Source of the DNA: Dehalobacterium formicoaceticum
GTDB lineage: Bacteria > Bacillota > Dehalobacteriia > Dehalobacteriales > Dehalobacteriaceae
Direction: 5' to 3'
Assembly: GCF_002224645.1 (NCBI RefSeq)
Contig: NZ_CP022121.1
Location: forward strand, 930,001-994,000
Length of the DNA stretch: 64,000 nucleotides
Below the pieces are notes generated by a model. It ran no database searches. It saw nothing but the letters and a program-made list of their open reading frames with translations, and was not told the origin of the DNA. Every line of letters starts with the position of its first letter. The first letter of the stretch is position 1. Positions 8,990-21,077 of this stretch are shown in pieces. The translations under genes and the position numbers were made by a program.

Positions 8990-9036
8990 AGAACCGTCCC
9001 CTCGGTGGGCGCCCCCCTTGGTTGGTTAATGCAGAC
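8990..9036. repeat. Imperfect inverted repeat with a GAACCGTCCC core
   Basis: Between rpiB and glyA, AACCAGCAACCAA and TTGGTTGGTT flank a GC-rich core that contains GAACCGTCCC. A similar core appears in the murA terminator, and its complement (GGGGACAGG type) recurs near 31.6, 32.1 and 34.8 kb. Confidence 0.4.
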
Positions 9037-9062
9037 ATAATAGAAAGGATGTAGCAAAGGGA

Positions 9063-10313
9063 ATGAATAATATTGCATGTGTAGAAAAAACTGATCCGGA
9101 AATTGCCCGGGTTTTACAATTAGAACTTAACAGGCAGCGGCGCAAAATCGAAATGATCGCTTCTGAAAATTTTGTCAGTGAAGCCGTCATGGCTGCTCAG
9201 GGTTCTGTTTTAACCAACAAGTATGCGGAAGGTTATCCCGGTAAAAGATATTACGGTGGCTGTGAATTTGTTGATATGGCAGAAGATTTAGCCCGGGAAA
9301 GGGCAAAAGCCTTGTTCGGAGCGGAACATGTGAATGTACAGCCTCATTCCGGTGCTCAGGCCAACACAGCCGTTTATTTTGCCATGTTGAATCCCGGAGA
9401 CGTGGTATTGGGCATGAACCTGGCCCATGGGGGTCATTTAACTCATGGCAGCCCTGTCAACCTTTCCGGCAAGTACTTTAAGTTTGCATCTTATGGTGTG
9501 GATGAGAAAACAGAGCAGATTGATTATGATCAGGTGCGTAAAATCGCTTTAGAAGCCCAACCCAAACTCCTTGTCGCCGGGGCCAGTGCTTATCCCAGAA
9601 TCATCGATTTTGCCCGGTTAGGGGAAATTGCCCGGGAGGTGGGCGCGAAATTCATGGTAGATATGGCTCATATTGCCGGTTTAGTAGCGGTAGGTCTTCA
9701 TCCCAGTCCCATACCCCATGCGGATTTTGTCACCACCACCACCCATAAAACCTTGCGCGGGCCTCGGGGAGGCATGATTCTTTGCCGCGAAGAGTATGCG
9801 GCCGCCATTGATAAAGCTGTTTTTCCCGGTATTCAGGGAGGACCTTTAATGCATGTGATTGCCGCCAAAGCGGTGGCTTTTAAAGAAGCTTTGGAGCCCG
9901 GTTTTCTGGACTATCAGCGTCAGGTATTAGCTAATGCCAAGCTTTTGGCCGCGGAACTGACTAAATATGATTTCAGAATTGTCTCCGGGGGCACGGATAA
10001 TCATTTGTTACTGGTGGATTTAAGAAATAAAGGATTGACCGGTAAAGAAGGGGAACATATTCTGGATGAAATCGGCATTACAGTGAACAAAAATTCTATT
10101 CCCAATGATCCCATGGGTCCTATGGTTACCAGCGGACTGCGTATCGGAACGCCGGCAATTACCACCCGGGGCATGAGAGAGGAAGCAGTGAAAACCATTG
10201 CTTACATTATTCATAAAGCCCTTTCTTTTAATCAGGATCCGGCTGAATTGGCAGCAGCAGCAGATCTGGTGCAAACCTTAACGGAGGAATGCCCCTTATA
10301 CGAGTCGATTTAG
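9063..10313 (+). CDS. glyA: Serine hydroxymethyltransferase
   Basis: PLP enzyme converting serine and tetrahydrofolate to glycine and methylene-THF. 416 residues, the normal bacterial length. The PLP lysine is K229 in [14 protein letters not shown]. The substrate-site stretch [15 protein letters not shown] is near residues 50-64. ATG at 9063 after a purine-rich site (AAAGG). Conserved neighbour of rpiB and upp. Confidence 0.97.
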   Translation: MNNIACVEKTDPEIARVLQLELNRQRRKIEMIASENFVSEAVMAAQGSVLTNKYAEGYPGKRYYGGCEFVDMAEDLARERAKALFGAEHVNVQPHSGAQANTAVYFAMLNPGDVVLGMNLAHGGHLTHGSPVNLSGKYFKFASYGVDEKTEQIDYDQVRKIALEAQPKLLVAGASAYPRIIDFARLGEIAREVGAKFMVDMAHIAGLVAVGLHPSPIPHADFVTTTTHKTLRGPRGGMILCREEYAAAIDKAVFPGIQGGPLMHVIAAKAVAFKEALEPGFLDYQRQVLANAKLLAAELTKYDFRIVSGGTDNHLLLVDLRNKGLTGKEGEHILDEIGITVNKNSIPNDPMGPMVTSGLRIGTPAITTRGMREEAVKTIAYIIHKALSFNQDPAELAAAADLVQTLTEECPLYESI

Positions 10314-10362
10314 ATCAGCTGAGGCAAGGGACCATTTCAGATCATGAAAAAGGGGGAGCAAA

Positions 10363-10995
10363 ATGGCGAAGGTTCAGGTTTTTAATCATCCATTGGTGCA
10401 GCACAAATTAAGCATCCTCAGGGATGAAAATACAGGGATTAAGTCTTTTCGGGAATTGGTGGAGGAGATCACTATGCTGATGACCTATGAAGTGACCCGA
10501 GACTTTCCCACCCAGGCAATTGATATTCAGACGCCTGTTGCCACCGCCCGCGCCCAGATCATTTTCGGGAAAAAGGTGGCGATTGTGCCGATTTTACGGG
10601 CAGGATTAGGGATGGTTAATGGAATTCTGAAATTAATTCCTGCTGCCCGGGTAGGCCACATCGGCTTGTATCGGGATGAGGAAACCTTGCGTCCGGTGGA
10701 GTATTTTTGTAAACTGCCCAACGATATTAATGAAAGAGAAGTCATTGTGGTGGATCCCATGTTGGCAACAGGAGGATCTGCCGCTGCAGCTATTGGCTTT
10801 TTAAAAGATCGGGGTATCCCGCATATCAAGTTTATGTGCCTCATCGCTGCCCCGGAAGGGATTGCTGCTGTTCATGAAGATCATCCTGATGTGGATATCT
10901 ATACGGCGGCAGTAGATTCCCATCTTGATGAAAAAGGATATATTATTCCCGGTCTGGGGGATGCAGGAGATCGGCTTTTTGGCACGAAGTATTAA
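10363..10995 (+). CDS. upp: Uracil phosphoribosyltransferase
   Basis: Salvages uracil with PRPP to UMP. 210 residues, the normal length. The PRPP loop is [12 protein letters not shown] (about residues 127-138), and the uracil-site tail is [19 protein letters not shown] at 10363 after GGGGGAGC. Together with glyA and the following dCMP deaminase it forms a one-carbon/pyrimidine group. Confidence 0.97.
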   Translation: MAKVQVFNHPLVQHKLSILRDENTGIKSFRELVEEITMLMTYEVTRDFPTQAIDIQTPVATARAQIIFGKKVAIVPILRAGLGMVNGILKLIPAARVGHIGLYRDEETLRPVEYFCKLPNDINEREVIVVDPMLATGGSAAAAIGFLKDRGIPHIKFMCLIAAPEGIAAVHEDHPDVDIYTAAVDSHLDEKGYIIPGLGDAGDRLFGTKY

Positions 10996-11003
10996 AGGAT
11001 GAC

Positions 11004-11489
11004 ATGATGAGAAAAAGTTGGGAACAATATTTTATGGAGATTGCCCATTTGGTGGCTTCCCGATCAACTTGTTTAAGACGTGCTGTAGGTGCGGTGGCGG
11101 TGAGCGGGGATAATCGCATTTTAGGGACAGGATATAATGGCGCTTTGCCGGGAGCACCTCATTGCGATGAGGTGGGCTGTATCAGAAATGAACTGAAGAT
11201 ACCTTCCGGCCAGCGGCAGGAAATCTGCCGGGCTCAGCATGCTGAGGCCAACGTTTGCAATTTTGCCGCGCGTCATGGGGTGGCTCTTGACGGAGCGACC
11301 GTTTATGTGACTACCCAACCGTGCACTACCTGTATTAAGGCCATGGCCACCAGTGGGGTGAAACGGGTAATCTTTGAAGGGGATTACCCGGATCCCTTTG
11401 CTCGCCAGCTTGCTCAGGAGGTTGGCCTGGAATTGATCAAAATGGAGGGTCATCATGGAAACGAAAACCATCAGTTTGCCGAAACTTAA
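11004..11489 (+). CDS. dCMP deaminase (ComEB-like)
   Basis: Zinc-dependent deoxycytidylate deaminase that supplies dUMP for thymidylate synthesis. 161 residues. Zinc and catalytic residues are H79-A80-E81 and PC107-TTC110 (QPCTTC). The first of two adjacent ATG codons is at 11004 and the second at 11007; either could be used. It overlaps the next gene by 35 bases. Confidence 0.93.
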   Translation: MMRKSWEQYFMEIAHLVASRSTCLRRAVGAVAVSGDNRILGTGYNGALPGAPHCDEVGCIRNELKIPSGQRQEICRAQHAEANVCNFAARHGVALDGATVYVTTQPCTTCIKAMATSGVKRVIFEGDYPDPFARQLAQEVGLELIKMEGHHGNENHQFAET

Positions 11490-11763
11490 TAATCTTGCAC
11501 CAACCATGGAATCGACTGCCCTGAAGCTGATGGAGGAAACAGGAGAGTTAGCTCAAGCCATCGGGAAATTTCGGGGCTTAAACGGAGAAGAAATTACTGT
11601 GGACGAAGGTGATGTGATCAAAATGATCGCCGATGAATTACTGGATGTAGCCCAAACAGCCGTTTCCATGATGTTTGTCATTGAAGAAAAATATCAGGTC
11701 GATATTGATGGGGTCGTGCAGGAGCATATTGAAAAGTTGATCAGAAAAGGATATATAAAATAA
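11455..11763 (+). CDS. MazG-like NTP pyrophosphohydrolase-type protein
   Basis: Small all-alpha protein of 102 residues with MazG-type acidic metal motifs: EETGELAQAIGKFR (EExxE-like, about residues 24-37) and DELLDVAQT (about 61-69). MazG relatives hydrolyse NTPs or dNTPs to NMP and pyrophosphate and often serve house-cleaning. The start overlaps the end of the dCMP deaminase gene and the stop overlaps the wecB start (TAATG), so the three are likely co-translated. The substrate is not predictable. Confidence 0.8.
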   Translation: METKTISLPKLNNLAPTMESTALKLMEETGELAQAIGKFRGLNGEEITVDEGDVIKMIADELLDVAQTAVSMMFVIEEKYQVDIDGVVQEHIEKLIRKGYIK

Positions 11764-12875
11764 TGTTAAAAGTTTTATCTGTTTTTGGTACGCGTCCGGA
11801 AGCCATAAAAATGGCCCCGGTGGTTCAGGAGTTACAAAAATTCCCGGAAAAAATTCAATCGAAAGTGGTAGTAACCGCTCAGCATCGGGAAATGCTGGAT
11901 CAGGTGCTGGAGCTTTTTCATATTCAGCCGGACTATGATTTGAATTTGATGCGCCATGGTCAAACCTTATACGATATTACCTCCCGGGTACTGTTAGGCT
12001 TAAGGGATATTCTAAGTCAAGAAAAGCCGGATCTGGTGCTGGTGCATGGAGACACCACCACTACTTTTGTGGCGGCTTTGGCTACTTTCTATCAGCAAAT
12101 CAAGGTGGGTCATGTAGAGGCAGGGTTAAGAACCGGTAATAAACTTTCTCCTTTTCCGGAGGAAATGAATCGTAAAATGACCGGAAGTCTGGCAGATTAC
12201 CATTTTGCGCCGACAGAAACTGCCAGGCAGAATTTGTTAAGGGAGAATGTACCGGGAGAAATGATCGTAGTTACCGGGAACACGGTGATTGACGCTCTGC
12301 TTGCTACGGTTCGTCAGCCTTATCAATTTACCGGTTTTGGCATGCATGAAGTAGATTGGACAAAAAAAATTATTCTTCTTACCTGCCATCGTCGGGAGAA
12401 CTGGGGAGTTCCCATGAGGGAAATTTTTACTGCAGTGCGCAGGGTTAAAGCTGCCCGGCCAGATACGGAAGTAATCTTTCCCGTCCACAAAAACCCGGGT
12501 GTGCGAGATTTGGCGCATCAAATTTTGGGCAAAACACCTGGCATTCATTTGGTGGAACCCATGGATTATCAGCCTTTTGCTCATTTAATGGCTAAAAGTT
12601 ATTTGGTGCTTACAGATTCCGGGGGGATGCAGGAAGAAGCCCCTTCCTTGGGAAAACCTGTTTTGGTGTTGAGAAATACCACAGAAAGACCTGAGGCGAT
12701 GGAAGCGGGAACGGTAAAATTGGTGGGGACGAATCAGGATATCATTTATCAGGAGACCATGAGACTCTTCGAAGATGAAAGATCATATCGGGCAATGGCA
12801 AATGCTGTAAACCCTTACGGAGACGGCACAGCTGCCCTGCGCATTGTTCAGTCCATCTTAGACTCTTGTGATTAG
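11763..12875 (+). CDS. wecB: UDP-N-acetylglucosamine 2-epimerase
   Basis: Non-hydrolysing epimerase giving UDP-ManNAc for secondary wall polymers or teichoic acid linkage units. 370 residues. Family marks: GTRPEAIKMAPV at the N-terminus, VHGDTTT near 96, GHVEAGLRTG near 117, and the C-terminal half-site DSGGMQEEAPSLGKPVLVLR. It starts one base into the preceding stop. It feeds the same pathway as the TagA-like transferase at 27.7 kb, which uses ManNAc. Confidence 0.95.
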   Translation: MLKVLSVFGTRPEAIKMAPVVQELQKFPEKIQSKVVVTAQHREMLDQVLELFHIQPDYDLNLMRHGQTLYDITSRVLLGLRDILSQEKPDLVLVHGDTTTTFVAALATFYQQIKVGHVEAGLRTGNKLSPFPEEMNRKMTGSLADYHFAPTETARQNLLRENVPGEMIVVTGNTVIDALLATVRQPYQFTGFGMHEVDWTKKIILLTCHRRENWGVPMREIFTAVRRVKAARPDTEVIFPVHKNPGVRDLAHQILGKTPGIHLVEPMDYQPFAHLMAKSYLVLTDSGGMQEEAPSLGKPVLVLRNTTERPEAMEAGTVKLVGTNQDIIYQETMRLFEDERSYRAMANAVNPYGDGTAALRIVQSILDSCD

Positions 12876-12947
12876 TAATTTTTCATCTTAAAAGCAGTAG
12901 GCAAAAAAACAAACGGATCGCATTAATTTTAACTTGTACATCTGCCC

Positions 12948-12977
12948 TTGAAAGCATAAGATTATACATGATATAAT
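12948..12977 (+). promoter_or_regulatory. Candidate promoter of the ATP synthase operon
   Basis: TTGAAA (12948-12953), 18-bp spacer, TATAAT (12972-12977) in the 206-bp AT-rich gap before the atp genes. Confidence 0.6.
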
Positions 12978-13081
12978 TAATTATTATGATTGTTTCGACA
13001 GTTTATTTCTATTTTTAGATGAATTTTTTTTCAATTGATGTATACTGATAATATTAAAATTAAATTAAATATTAATTTTAG

Positions 13082-13339
13082 GTGGCAAGATTATTGTCTA
13101 ATAATAACAAAGGTAATATTTTCAGATATATGCAGGTGGCGGTAACTTTTGGGATCACAACGGCACTGAGGATTTATCTGTTGGGTGTTTTAATCGGAGG
13201 TTGGCTGGATAAAAAATTCGATTCATCCCCCTGGTTCATGTTATTGGGGGTACTGCTTGCCATTTTTTTGTCCTTTAAGTTTCTTTTGGATCAGACGGCA
13301 GGGATGGAAAAGAACAAATCAAATACAAAGGAAAAGTGA
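13082..13339 (+). CDS. AtpZ/AtpI-type small membrane protein
   Basis: 85-residue membrane protein with two hydrophobic helices (about residues 20-40 and 50-68) separated by GGWLDKKFDSSPWF. This matches the small AtpZ-type (putative F0F1 subunit, Ca/Mg transporter) family found before atpI. GTG start at 13082; the ribosome site is weak because the stretch before it is AT-only apart from AGG. It probably helps assemble or regulate the c-ring or supply Mg. The family assignment rests on size, topology and position. Confidence 0.75.
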   Translation: MARLLSNNNKGNIFRYMQVAVTFGITTALRIYLLGVLIGGWLDKKFDSSPWFMLLGVLLAIFLSFKFLLDQTAGMEKNKSNTKEK

Positions 13340-13340
13340 T

Positions 13341-13640
13341 ATGTGGCAGGAGATATTGATTTCATTGTTGGTAGGCTTGGTATTTGGGTCTTTAATCGGG
13401 GCCCTCAATCATTGGTTGGTCTGGTCTGCCTTAAAAAAAGCCGGTGATGTCCCTTCCCCAGCGGCAAAGAATAAATTAATGGGACGTTATCTAATCCGCT
13501 TCATGTTGGATTTTCTGGCAATGGCAACCTTCTTTATCCATAAAGATCTCTATGTTTTGGTGGGCACGGCAGTGGGTCTGACCCTGATCGGAAAGGTTTT
13601 AGCCGTTAAATATTCTTTCGTAAAAAAGGAGGTGAAATAA
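13341..13640 (+). CDS. atpI: ATP synthase subunit I
   Basis: 99-residue membrane protein with four predicted helices, directly between the AtpZ-like gene and atpB, which is the place of atpI, the assembly factor for the c-ring. The ATG at 13341 follows AAAGGAAAAG; longer in-frame extension overlaps the previous gene and is not favoured. The sequence itself is poorly conserved, as is usual for AtpI, so position carries much of the weight. Confidence 0.75.
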   Translation: MWQEILISLLVGLVFGSLIGALNHWLVWSALKKAGDVPSPAAKNKLMGRYLIRFMLDFLAMATFFIHKDLYVLVGTAVGLTLIGKVLAVKYSFVKKEVK

Positions 13641-14318
13641 ATGGAAGGTCATGGTACGACGGCATTGTTTGAAATTTTTGGTTTGAGGGTGAGTAGTTAC
13701 GTAACCACCATGTGGCTTGTGATGGCGGTAATATTGATTTTTAGCTATTTTGCTACCAGAAATCTAAAAAAGGTTCCCAGCGGTGCTCAAAACGCCATGG
13801 AATATATTATCCAGGTGTTAACAGAGTTTTTTTCCGGGATCATGGGGCCAAAAAGGGCGAAACAGTATTTACCGATTCTGGTAACCTACTTTTTATTTAT
13901 CCTTTTCTCAAATTATAGCGGCCTTTTACCCCTGTCAGGTCATATACCCGGTTTAGCAGCACCTACCTCGACCATTAGTGTGACTGCCGGTTTAGCCATC
14001 GTTGTGTTTTTCTGTACCCACTTTTTTGGCATCAAAGAAAATGGCATAGGATATTTTAAACATTTTTTCCAACCGGTGGCTTTTTTATTTCCTCTGATGA
14101 TTATTGAGGAACTTGTTCGGCCACTTTCGCTCTCTCTTCGACTTTATGGTAATATATTTGGAGAAGAGATGGTGACAGCCCAGCTTTTTGCTATGGTTCC
14201 CTTTGGGGTGCCACTTATTATGCAGTTGATGAGTATCTTATTTGGTTTGATTCAGGCCTTTGTTTTTACCTTGCTGGCAGCAGTTTATTTCGGTGGTGCT
14301 ACCGCAGACCACCATTAA
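13641..14318 (+). CDS. atpB: F0F1 ATP synthase subunit a
   Basis: Stator channel subunit of F0 that carries the ion half-channels. 225 residues with five to six helices. The essential arginine is about R167 in RPLSLSLRLYGNIFG. The C-terminal helix (IQAFVFTLLAAVYFGGAT) is typical. ATG at 13641 directly after an AGGAGGTG site that overlaps the end of atpI. Confidence 0.96.
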   Translation: MEGHGTTALFEIFGLRVSSYVTTMWLVMAVILIFSYFATRNLKKVPSGAQNAMEYIIQVLTEFFSGIMGPKRAKQYLPILVTYFLFILFSNYSGLLPLSGHIPGLAAPTSTISVTAGLAIVVFFCTHFFGIKENGIGYFKHFFQPVAFLFPLMIIEELVRPLSLSLRLYGNIFGEEMVTAQLFAMVPFGVPLIMQLMSILFGLIQAFVFTLLAAVYFGGATADHH

Positions 14319-14339
14319 TATCGTTTATTGCCTGACTGA

Positions 14340-14600
<261 letters not shown>

Positions 14601-14615
14601 ACAGCCTTGAGCCTC

Positions 14616-14639
14616 CCGGGGAGAATTGATTCTCCCCGG
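14616..14639 (+). other. Intercistronic hairpin between atpE and atpF
   Basis: Perfect 10-bp GC-rich stem (14616-14625 with 14630-14639) with loop TTGA and no U-tract. Probably a stability or processing element that raises the level of the c-subunit message over its downstream partners. Confidence 0.6.
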
Positions 14640-14671
14640 ATTGGGCTTTAAGCAGAGGGGAGGTAAGCCAA

Positions 14672-15157
14672 TTGCAAATTGATTATCATGATTTAATATG
14701 GGCTATCATAAACTTTGTGATCTTGCTAGCCATTTTATATAAATTCCTGTATGGCCCCCTGGTAAAGATGATGGATTCTCGTGAAAACGAAATCAAGGAT
14801 AACATTAGTCAAGCGGAAGGGATGCGTGTAGAAGCAGACGCTGCTCGGACAGAAATGCAGGAGGTCTTGGCCAATTCCAGGAAAGAAGCTCAGGATATTA
14901 TTAATAATGCCGCCAAGATGGGGGAAGATACCAAAAATCAAATTATTGCTGAAGCCAAGGATGCAGCACAAAAGCTGACGCAAAGGGCTCAGGAAGAAAT
15001 TCAGCGGGAAAAAGAGCAGGCACTGGCTGAGATTCGTAATGAAGTGGCAGAATTAGCTGTTTTAGCAGCGGGGCAAATTATTGGTAAAACAATTACCGCG
15101 GATGAACAGAAAAAACTGGTTGACCAATACATCCAAGGGGTGGGCGGTATTCAATGA
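14672..15157 (+). CDS. atpF: F0F1 ATP synthase subunit b
   Basis: Peripheral stalk subunit, 161 residues: one N-terminal membrane helix (about residues 6-25) then a long charged coiled coil to the C-terminus that contacts delta and F1. TTG start at 14672 after GGGAGGT. Its stop overlaps the atpH start (ATGA). Confidence 0.95.
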   Translation: MQIDYHDLIWAIINFVILLAILYKFLYGPLVKMMDSRENEIKDNISQAEGMRVEADAARTEMQEVLANSRKEAQDIINNAAKMGEDTKNQIIAEAKDAAQKLTQRAQEEIQREKEQALAEIRNEVAELAVLAAGQIIGKTITADEQKKLVDQYIQGVGGIQ

Positions 15158-15720
15158 TTAATAAAACGATTGCACGAAGATATGCCCAGGCCATTTTTGC
15201 CATTGCCCAGGAAAAAAATTTAACAGAAGAGTATGCCCGGGATTTAAAAAAGGTTATTCAGCTTATTGAGGGCAATGAGGATCTTAAGATCCTATTCTAT
15301 GGGCGTTTTGTGCCCTCAGAAGCAAAAAAAGAAGCGGTCTCTAAAATCATCGCGGATGAGCTTGATCCCATGGTGGCTAATTTTATTTATCTGCTGCTGG
15401 ATAAATCACGGGAAAACTATTTAACCGGGATCGCAGAAGTGTTTAATGAATTAGTCGCGGAGAAAAATAGGATCATGCCGGCCCAAGTTCGGACTGCCAT
15501 TCCTTTGACAAAAAATCAGGTGCAGAGTCTGGAAAAAAAATTGTCCCAAATAACCGGCCGTAATATTCAGGCGGAGATTCAGGTAGAGCCGTCTTTGATA
15601 GGCGGCATGTCTGTGCGTATTGGGGACACTGTATACGACGGAAGTATTTTCAAGCAATTAAGTTTATTAAAAGAACACCTCCAACAAAATTCTGTTGGGA
15701 AGATAGGGGTGAGGCAATAA
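15154..15720 (+). CDS. atpH: F0F1 ATP synthase subunit delta
   Basis: Peripheral stalk subunit joining b to the alpha/beta ring, 188 residues. The N-terminal helical domain (ARRYAQAIFAIAQEKN) and C-terminal signature (IGGMSVRIGDTVYDGSIFKQL) are both present. It overlaps atpF by four bases, and its stop directly abuts atpA. Confidence 0.95.
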   Translation: MINKTIARRYAQAIFAIAQEKNLTEEYARDLKKVIQLIEGNEDLKILFYGRFVPSEAKKEAVSKIIADELDPMVANFIYLLLDKSRENYLTGIAEVFNELVAEKNRIMPAQVRTAIPLTKNQVQSLEKKLSQITGRNIQAEIQVEPSLIGGMSVRIGDTVYDGSIFKQLSLLKEHLQQNSVGKIGVRQ

Positions 15721-17226
<1,506 letters not shown>

Positions 17227-17284
17227 TTAATCAATTAAATAGTAATAGTTAACGCCAACTAACTGTATAAGGTGGTGAAACAGT

Positions 17285-18136
17285 ATGGCGAATGCACGGG
17301 ATATCAGACGGCGTATCCGCAGCGTCAAGAATATGCAGCAGATTACTAAGGCCATGAAGATGGTATCCGCTTCTAAATTAAGAAAAGCCCAGGAAAATGT
17401 TACAGCTGCCCGCCCTTATGCTTTAAAAATTAAAGAAGTATTAGAAGATCTGGCGGGTAGTGTTCAGGAATACTCACATCCTCTCATGGAAGAACGGGAA
17501 GTAAAAAAAATCGGTCTGGTGGTTTTTACCGGAGATCGGGGTCTTTGCGGGGGCTTTAACAGTAATTTGATTCGTATGACAGAACATTTTATTGCGGATC
17601 AAGGCAAAGAGGCAGCTCTGATTGCCGTGGGCAGCAAAGGCCGGGATTATTTCAAAAAACGTGGTGTCGAAATCACGGAAGAATATATTAGCATTGGAGA
17701 TAATCCAACCTTTATTCAGGGCAAAGAATTGGCAAAACGTTTGATCGCTTTGTATAGTGAGGCTGTTTTTGATGAGATTTACCTTATGTTTACAGAGTTT
17801 AAAACAGCCATGACCATGAGACCCATGACCTTGAAACTTCTTCCAATTCAACCGGGAGAAAAAGGAAAGGGAGAGATGGTTGAGTATCTCTATGAACCTT
17901 CAGAGGCAAGTGTTATGGAGCGCCTGCTGCCCTCTTATGTGGAAACCATTGTATACCGGGCTTTATTGGAATCAAAAGCAAGTGAGCACGGGGCCAGAAT
18001 GACTGCCATGAGTTCAGCCACAGATAATACTGAGGAGATTATTGCCAAGCTGACATTGAATCTTAACCGCGCCCGTCAGGCTGCTATTACGACGGAAATT
18101 TCAGAAATTGTCAGCGGCGCAGCTGCGCTGCAGTAA
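17285..18136 (+). CDS. atpG: F0F1 ATP synthase subunit gamma
   Basis: Central rotor shaft of F1, 283 residues. The N-terminal helix (RRIRSVKNMQQITKAMKMVS) and C-terminal helix (RQAAITTEISEIVSGAAAL) that form the coiled coil are both typical. ATG at 17285 after AAGGTGGTG. Confidence 0.96.
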   Translation: MANARDIRRRIRSVKNMQQITKAMKMVSASKLRKAQENVTAARPYALKIKEVLEDLAGSVQEYSHPLMEEREVKKIGLVVFTGDRGLCGGFNSNLIRMTEHFIADQGKEAALIAVGSKGRDYFKKRGVEITEEYISIGDNPTFIQGKELAKRLIALYSEAVFDEIYLMFTEFKTAMTMRPMTLKLLPIQPGEKGKGEMVEYLYEPSEASVMERLLPSYVETIVYRALLESKASEHGARMTAMSSATDNTEEIIAKLTLNLNRARQAAITTEISEIVSGAAALQ

Positions 18137-18162
18137 TCAACCCGTGGTCAAAGGATATGTAA

Positions 18163-19578
<1,416 letters not shown>

Positions 19579-19580
19579 AT

Positions 19581-19985
19581 ATGGCGGAGAAATCCATTTT
19601 ATTCGAGGTTGTCACCCCGGAAAAAAAGATCTGCTCCCAGGATGTGGATTCACTGGTGGTACCGGCCACCCAAGGTTATTTAGGGATTTTGCCGGATCAT
19701 GCCCCTTTAATCACTTCCTTGGACATTGGCGTCGTTAAATTTACCAAAGACGGTAAACCTAAAAAAATGGCTGTCAGCGGCGGTTTTCTGGAAGTAAAAG
19801 ATAACAAAGTTATTATTTTAGCGGATACGGCGGAATTAGGGGATCAGATCGATCTTGCCCGGGCGGAAGATGCCAAAGAACGAGCCCGGCGCCGTATGGA
19901 GGAACACGCTGCCAATTTGGATGTGCTGCGGGCGGAATTGGCCTTAAAGCGAGCCATCAGCAGAATCAATGCGGCACAAAAATAA
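19581..19985 (+). CDS. atpC: F0F1 ATP synthase subunit epsilon
   Basis: Rotor-foot and inhibitory subunit, 134 residues: N-terminal beta sandwich (VVPATQGYLGILPDHAPLIT) and C-terminal two-helix domain rich in Arg, Glu and Ala. It starts two bases after the atpD stop. Last gene of the operon. Confidence 0.96.
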   Translation: MAEKSILFEVVTPEKKICSQDVDSLVVPATQGYLGILPDHAPLITSLDIGVVKFTKDGKPKKMAVSGGFLEVKDNKVIILADTAELGDQIDLARAEDAKERARRRMEEHAANLDVLRAELALKRAISRINAAQK

Positions 19986-20015
19986 TATCGGTGATCAATT
20001 CAGAAAAAAAACATT

Positions 20016-20064
20016 TATCCCCCGTTACTTCGCCTCTTTGAAGCGGATAGCGGGGGATTTTTTA
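20016..20064 (+). terminator. Terminator of the ATP synthase operon
   Basis: ATCCCCCG (20017-20024) pairs with CGGGGGAT (20051-20058), the stem continuing inward imperfectly, followed by TTTTTT. Confidence 0.85.
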
Positions 20065-20140
20065 TACTTCATAGGTGTATATTCTTTTCCCCGAGTGGTA
20101 AGGATAGTGACAAATATCATTGGGGGAAAAGAGGGAAATC

Positions 20141-20908
20141 ATGAAGTTTAAACGGGGAATTTTTTTTACTTTTTTAATTGGGATCATTGCAATTAGCTCC
20201 TTTATCAACTATTATTACAATAGCGCAAAGCCGGCAGCGAAAATATCCTATCCATCCATGGAAGGGTCTTTTCAACAATCCCAGGCAACTTTCGCTGAAA
20301 CGAAGCTTCAGGGATGGGCAAAGATTAACGAAAAATATGCTGCCCAGGAAGAGCTTTCGGCTTTTGGTGGCCAAATCCAGGGGATTTTGGGTATCAAAAA
20401 CCCCATAACCAAAGAAGAGATTTCTGAAGACCGCTTTCGCAGCCTTAAGATTAAGGGACAAATTGAGAAAAATTTTGAGGCAGAAGTAGTTTTTCAGTCA
20501 TTAAAGGACACAAAAAACCAGGAGGAAACGTATTTAATTATAAGTATGGTGGATCGTCGAGGGACTGGAAACTTAAAGGAGATGGAAGAGAGCATCCATA
20601 CATCTTTCCGGTTGTTTGATCAGCAGCCCAAAATAAATCAATTGTTGATTGGTTTTTATGGGGGAAAATTATCGCCAAAATCCTGTCAAAACAGGATCAA
20701 TGAAATTTTCTCCGCCTTGGATGGAAAGATCATCGGTGAGGTCGAAGAAGAAAATTATCTGAGTAAAACCGGCTACGTGCCTTATTTTGAGGAAACATTG
20801 AAGGTGGATCAGCAGGATCTCAATTTGCAGGCAGCCATGTTTTATGATGAATTGGCTGATCGGACCTATCTTTATTTGGGTTCACCGTTGATATATGCGG
20901 ATTATTAA
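20141..20908 (+). CDS. ywmB: YwmB-family protein
   Basis: 255-residue membrane-anchored or secreted protein (hydrophobic segment about residues 5-22) of the YwmB family, annotated from structure as TATA-box-binding-protein-like fold. The C-terminal NLQAAMFYDELADRTYLYLG and LIYADY tail match the family. It lies immediately before murA and spoIID, the same order as B. subtilis ywmB-murAA-spoIID. Function unknown. The ATG at 20141 follows AGAGGGA. Confidence 0.82.
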   Translation: MKFKRGIFFTFLIGIIAISSFINYYYNSAKPAAKISYPSMEGSFQQSQATFAETKLQGWAKINEKYAAQEELSAFGGQIQGILGIKNPITKEEISEDRFRSLKIKGQIEKNFEAEVVFQSLKDTKNQEETYLIISMVDRRGTGNLKEMEESIHTSFRLFDQQPKINQLLIGFYGGKLSPKSCQNRINEIFSALDGKIIGEVEEENYLSKTGYVPYFEETLKVDQQDLNLQAAMFYDELADRTYLYLGSPLIYADY

Positions 20909-20932
20909 TGAAAGCCCCTGAGGGGAATGTTA

Positions 20933-21026
20933 TTACTTTCAGAAAGTATAAGTTTTTAAAGGTTGAAAGTATAAGTGCAACTAAGGCTTGCGCTAAGCCT
21001 TCGGCTTGGCGCAAGCCAGGTTTTCT
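20933..21026 (+). repeat. Intergenic repeat element, copy A
   Basis: Shares with copy B (24635-24729) the core GGTTGAAAGTATAAGTGCAA, followed by CTAAGGCTT and a hairpin region. In copy A the hairpin is near perfect: arms 20985-20999 and 21003-21017 (15 bp with one G-T pair, 3-nt loop). It lies directly upstream of the murA -10 box. Confidence 0.75.
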
Positions 21027-21036
21027 AATGAATTTA

Positions 21037-21045
21037 TGTTATAAT
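21037..21045 (+). promoter_or_regulatory. Extended -10 promoter of murA
   Basis: TG-T-TATAAT (21037-21045) 33 bp before the start codon. No good -35 box is seen, which fits an extended -10 type. Confidence 0.55.
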
Positions 21046-21077
21046 GCAGGGAATTGTAATCAGGAGGGAACGGGATT

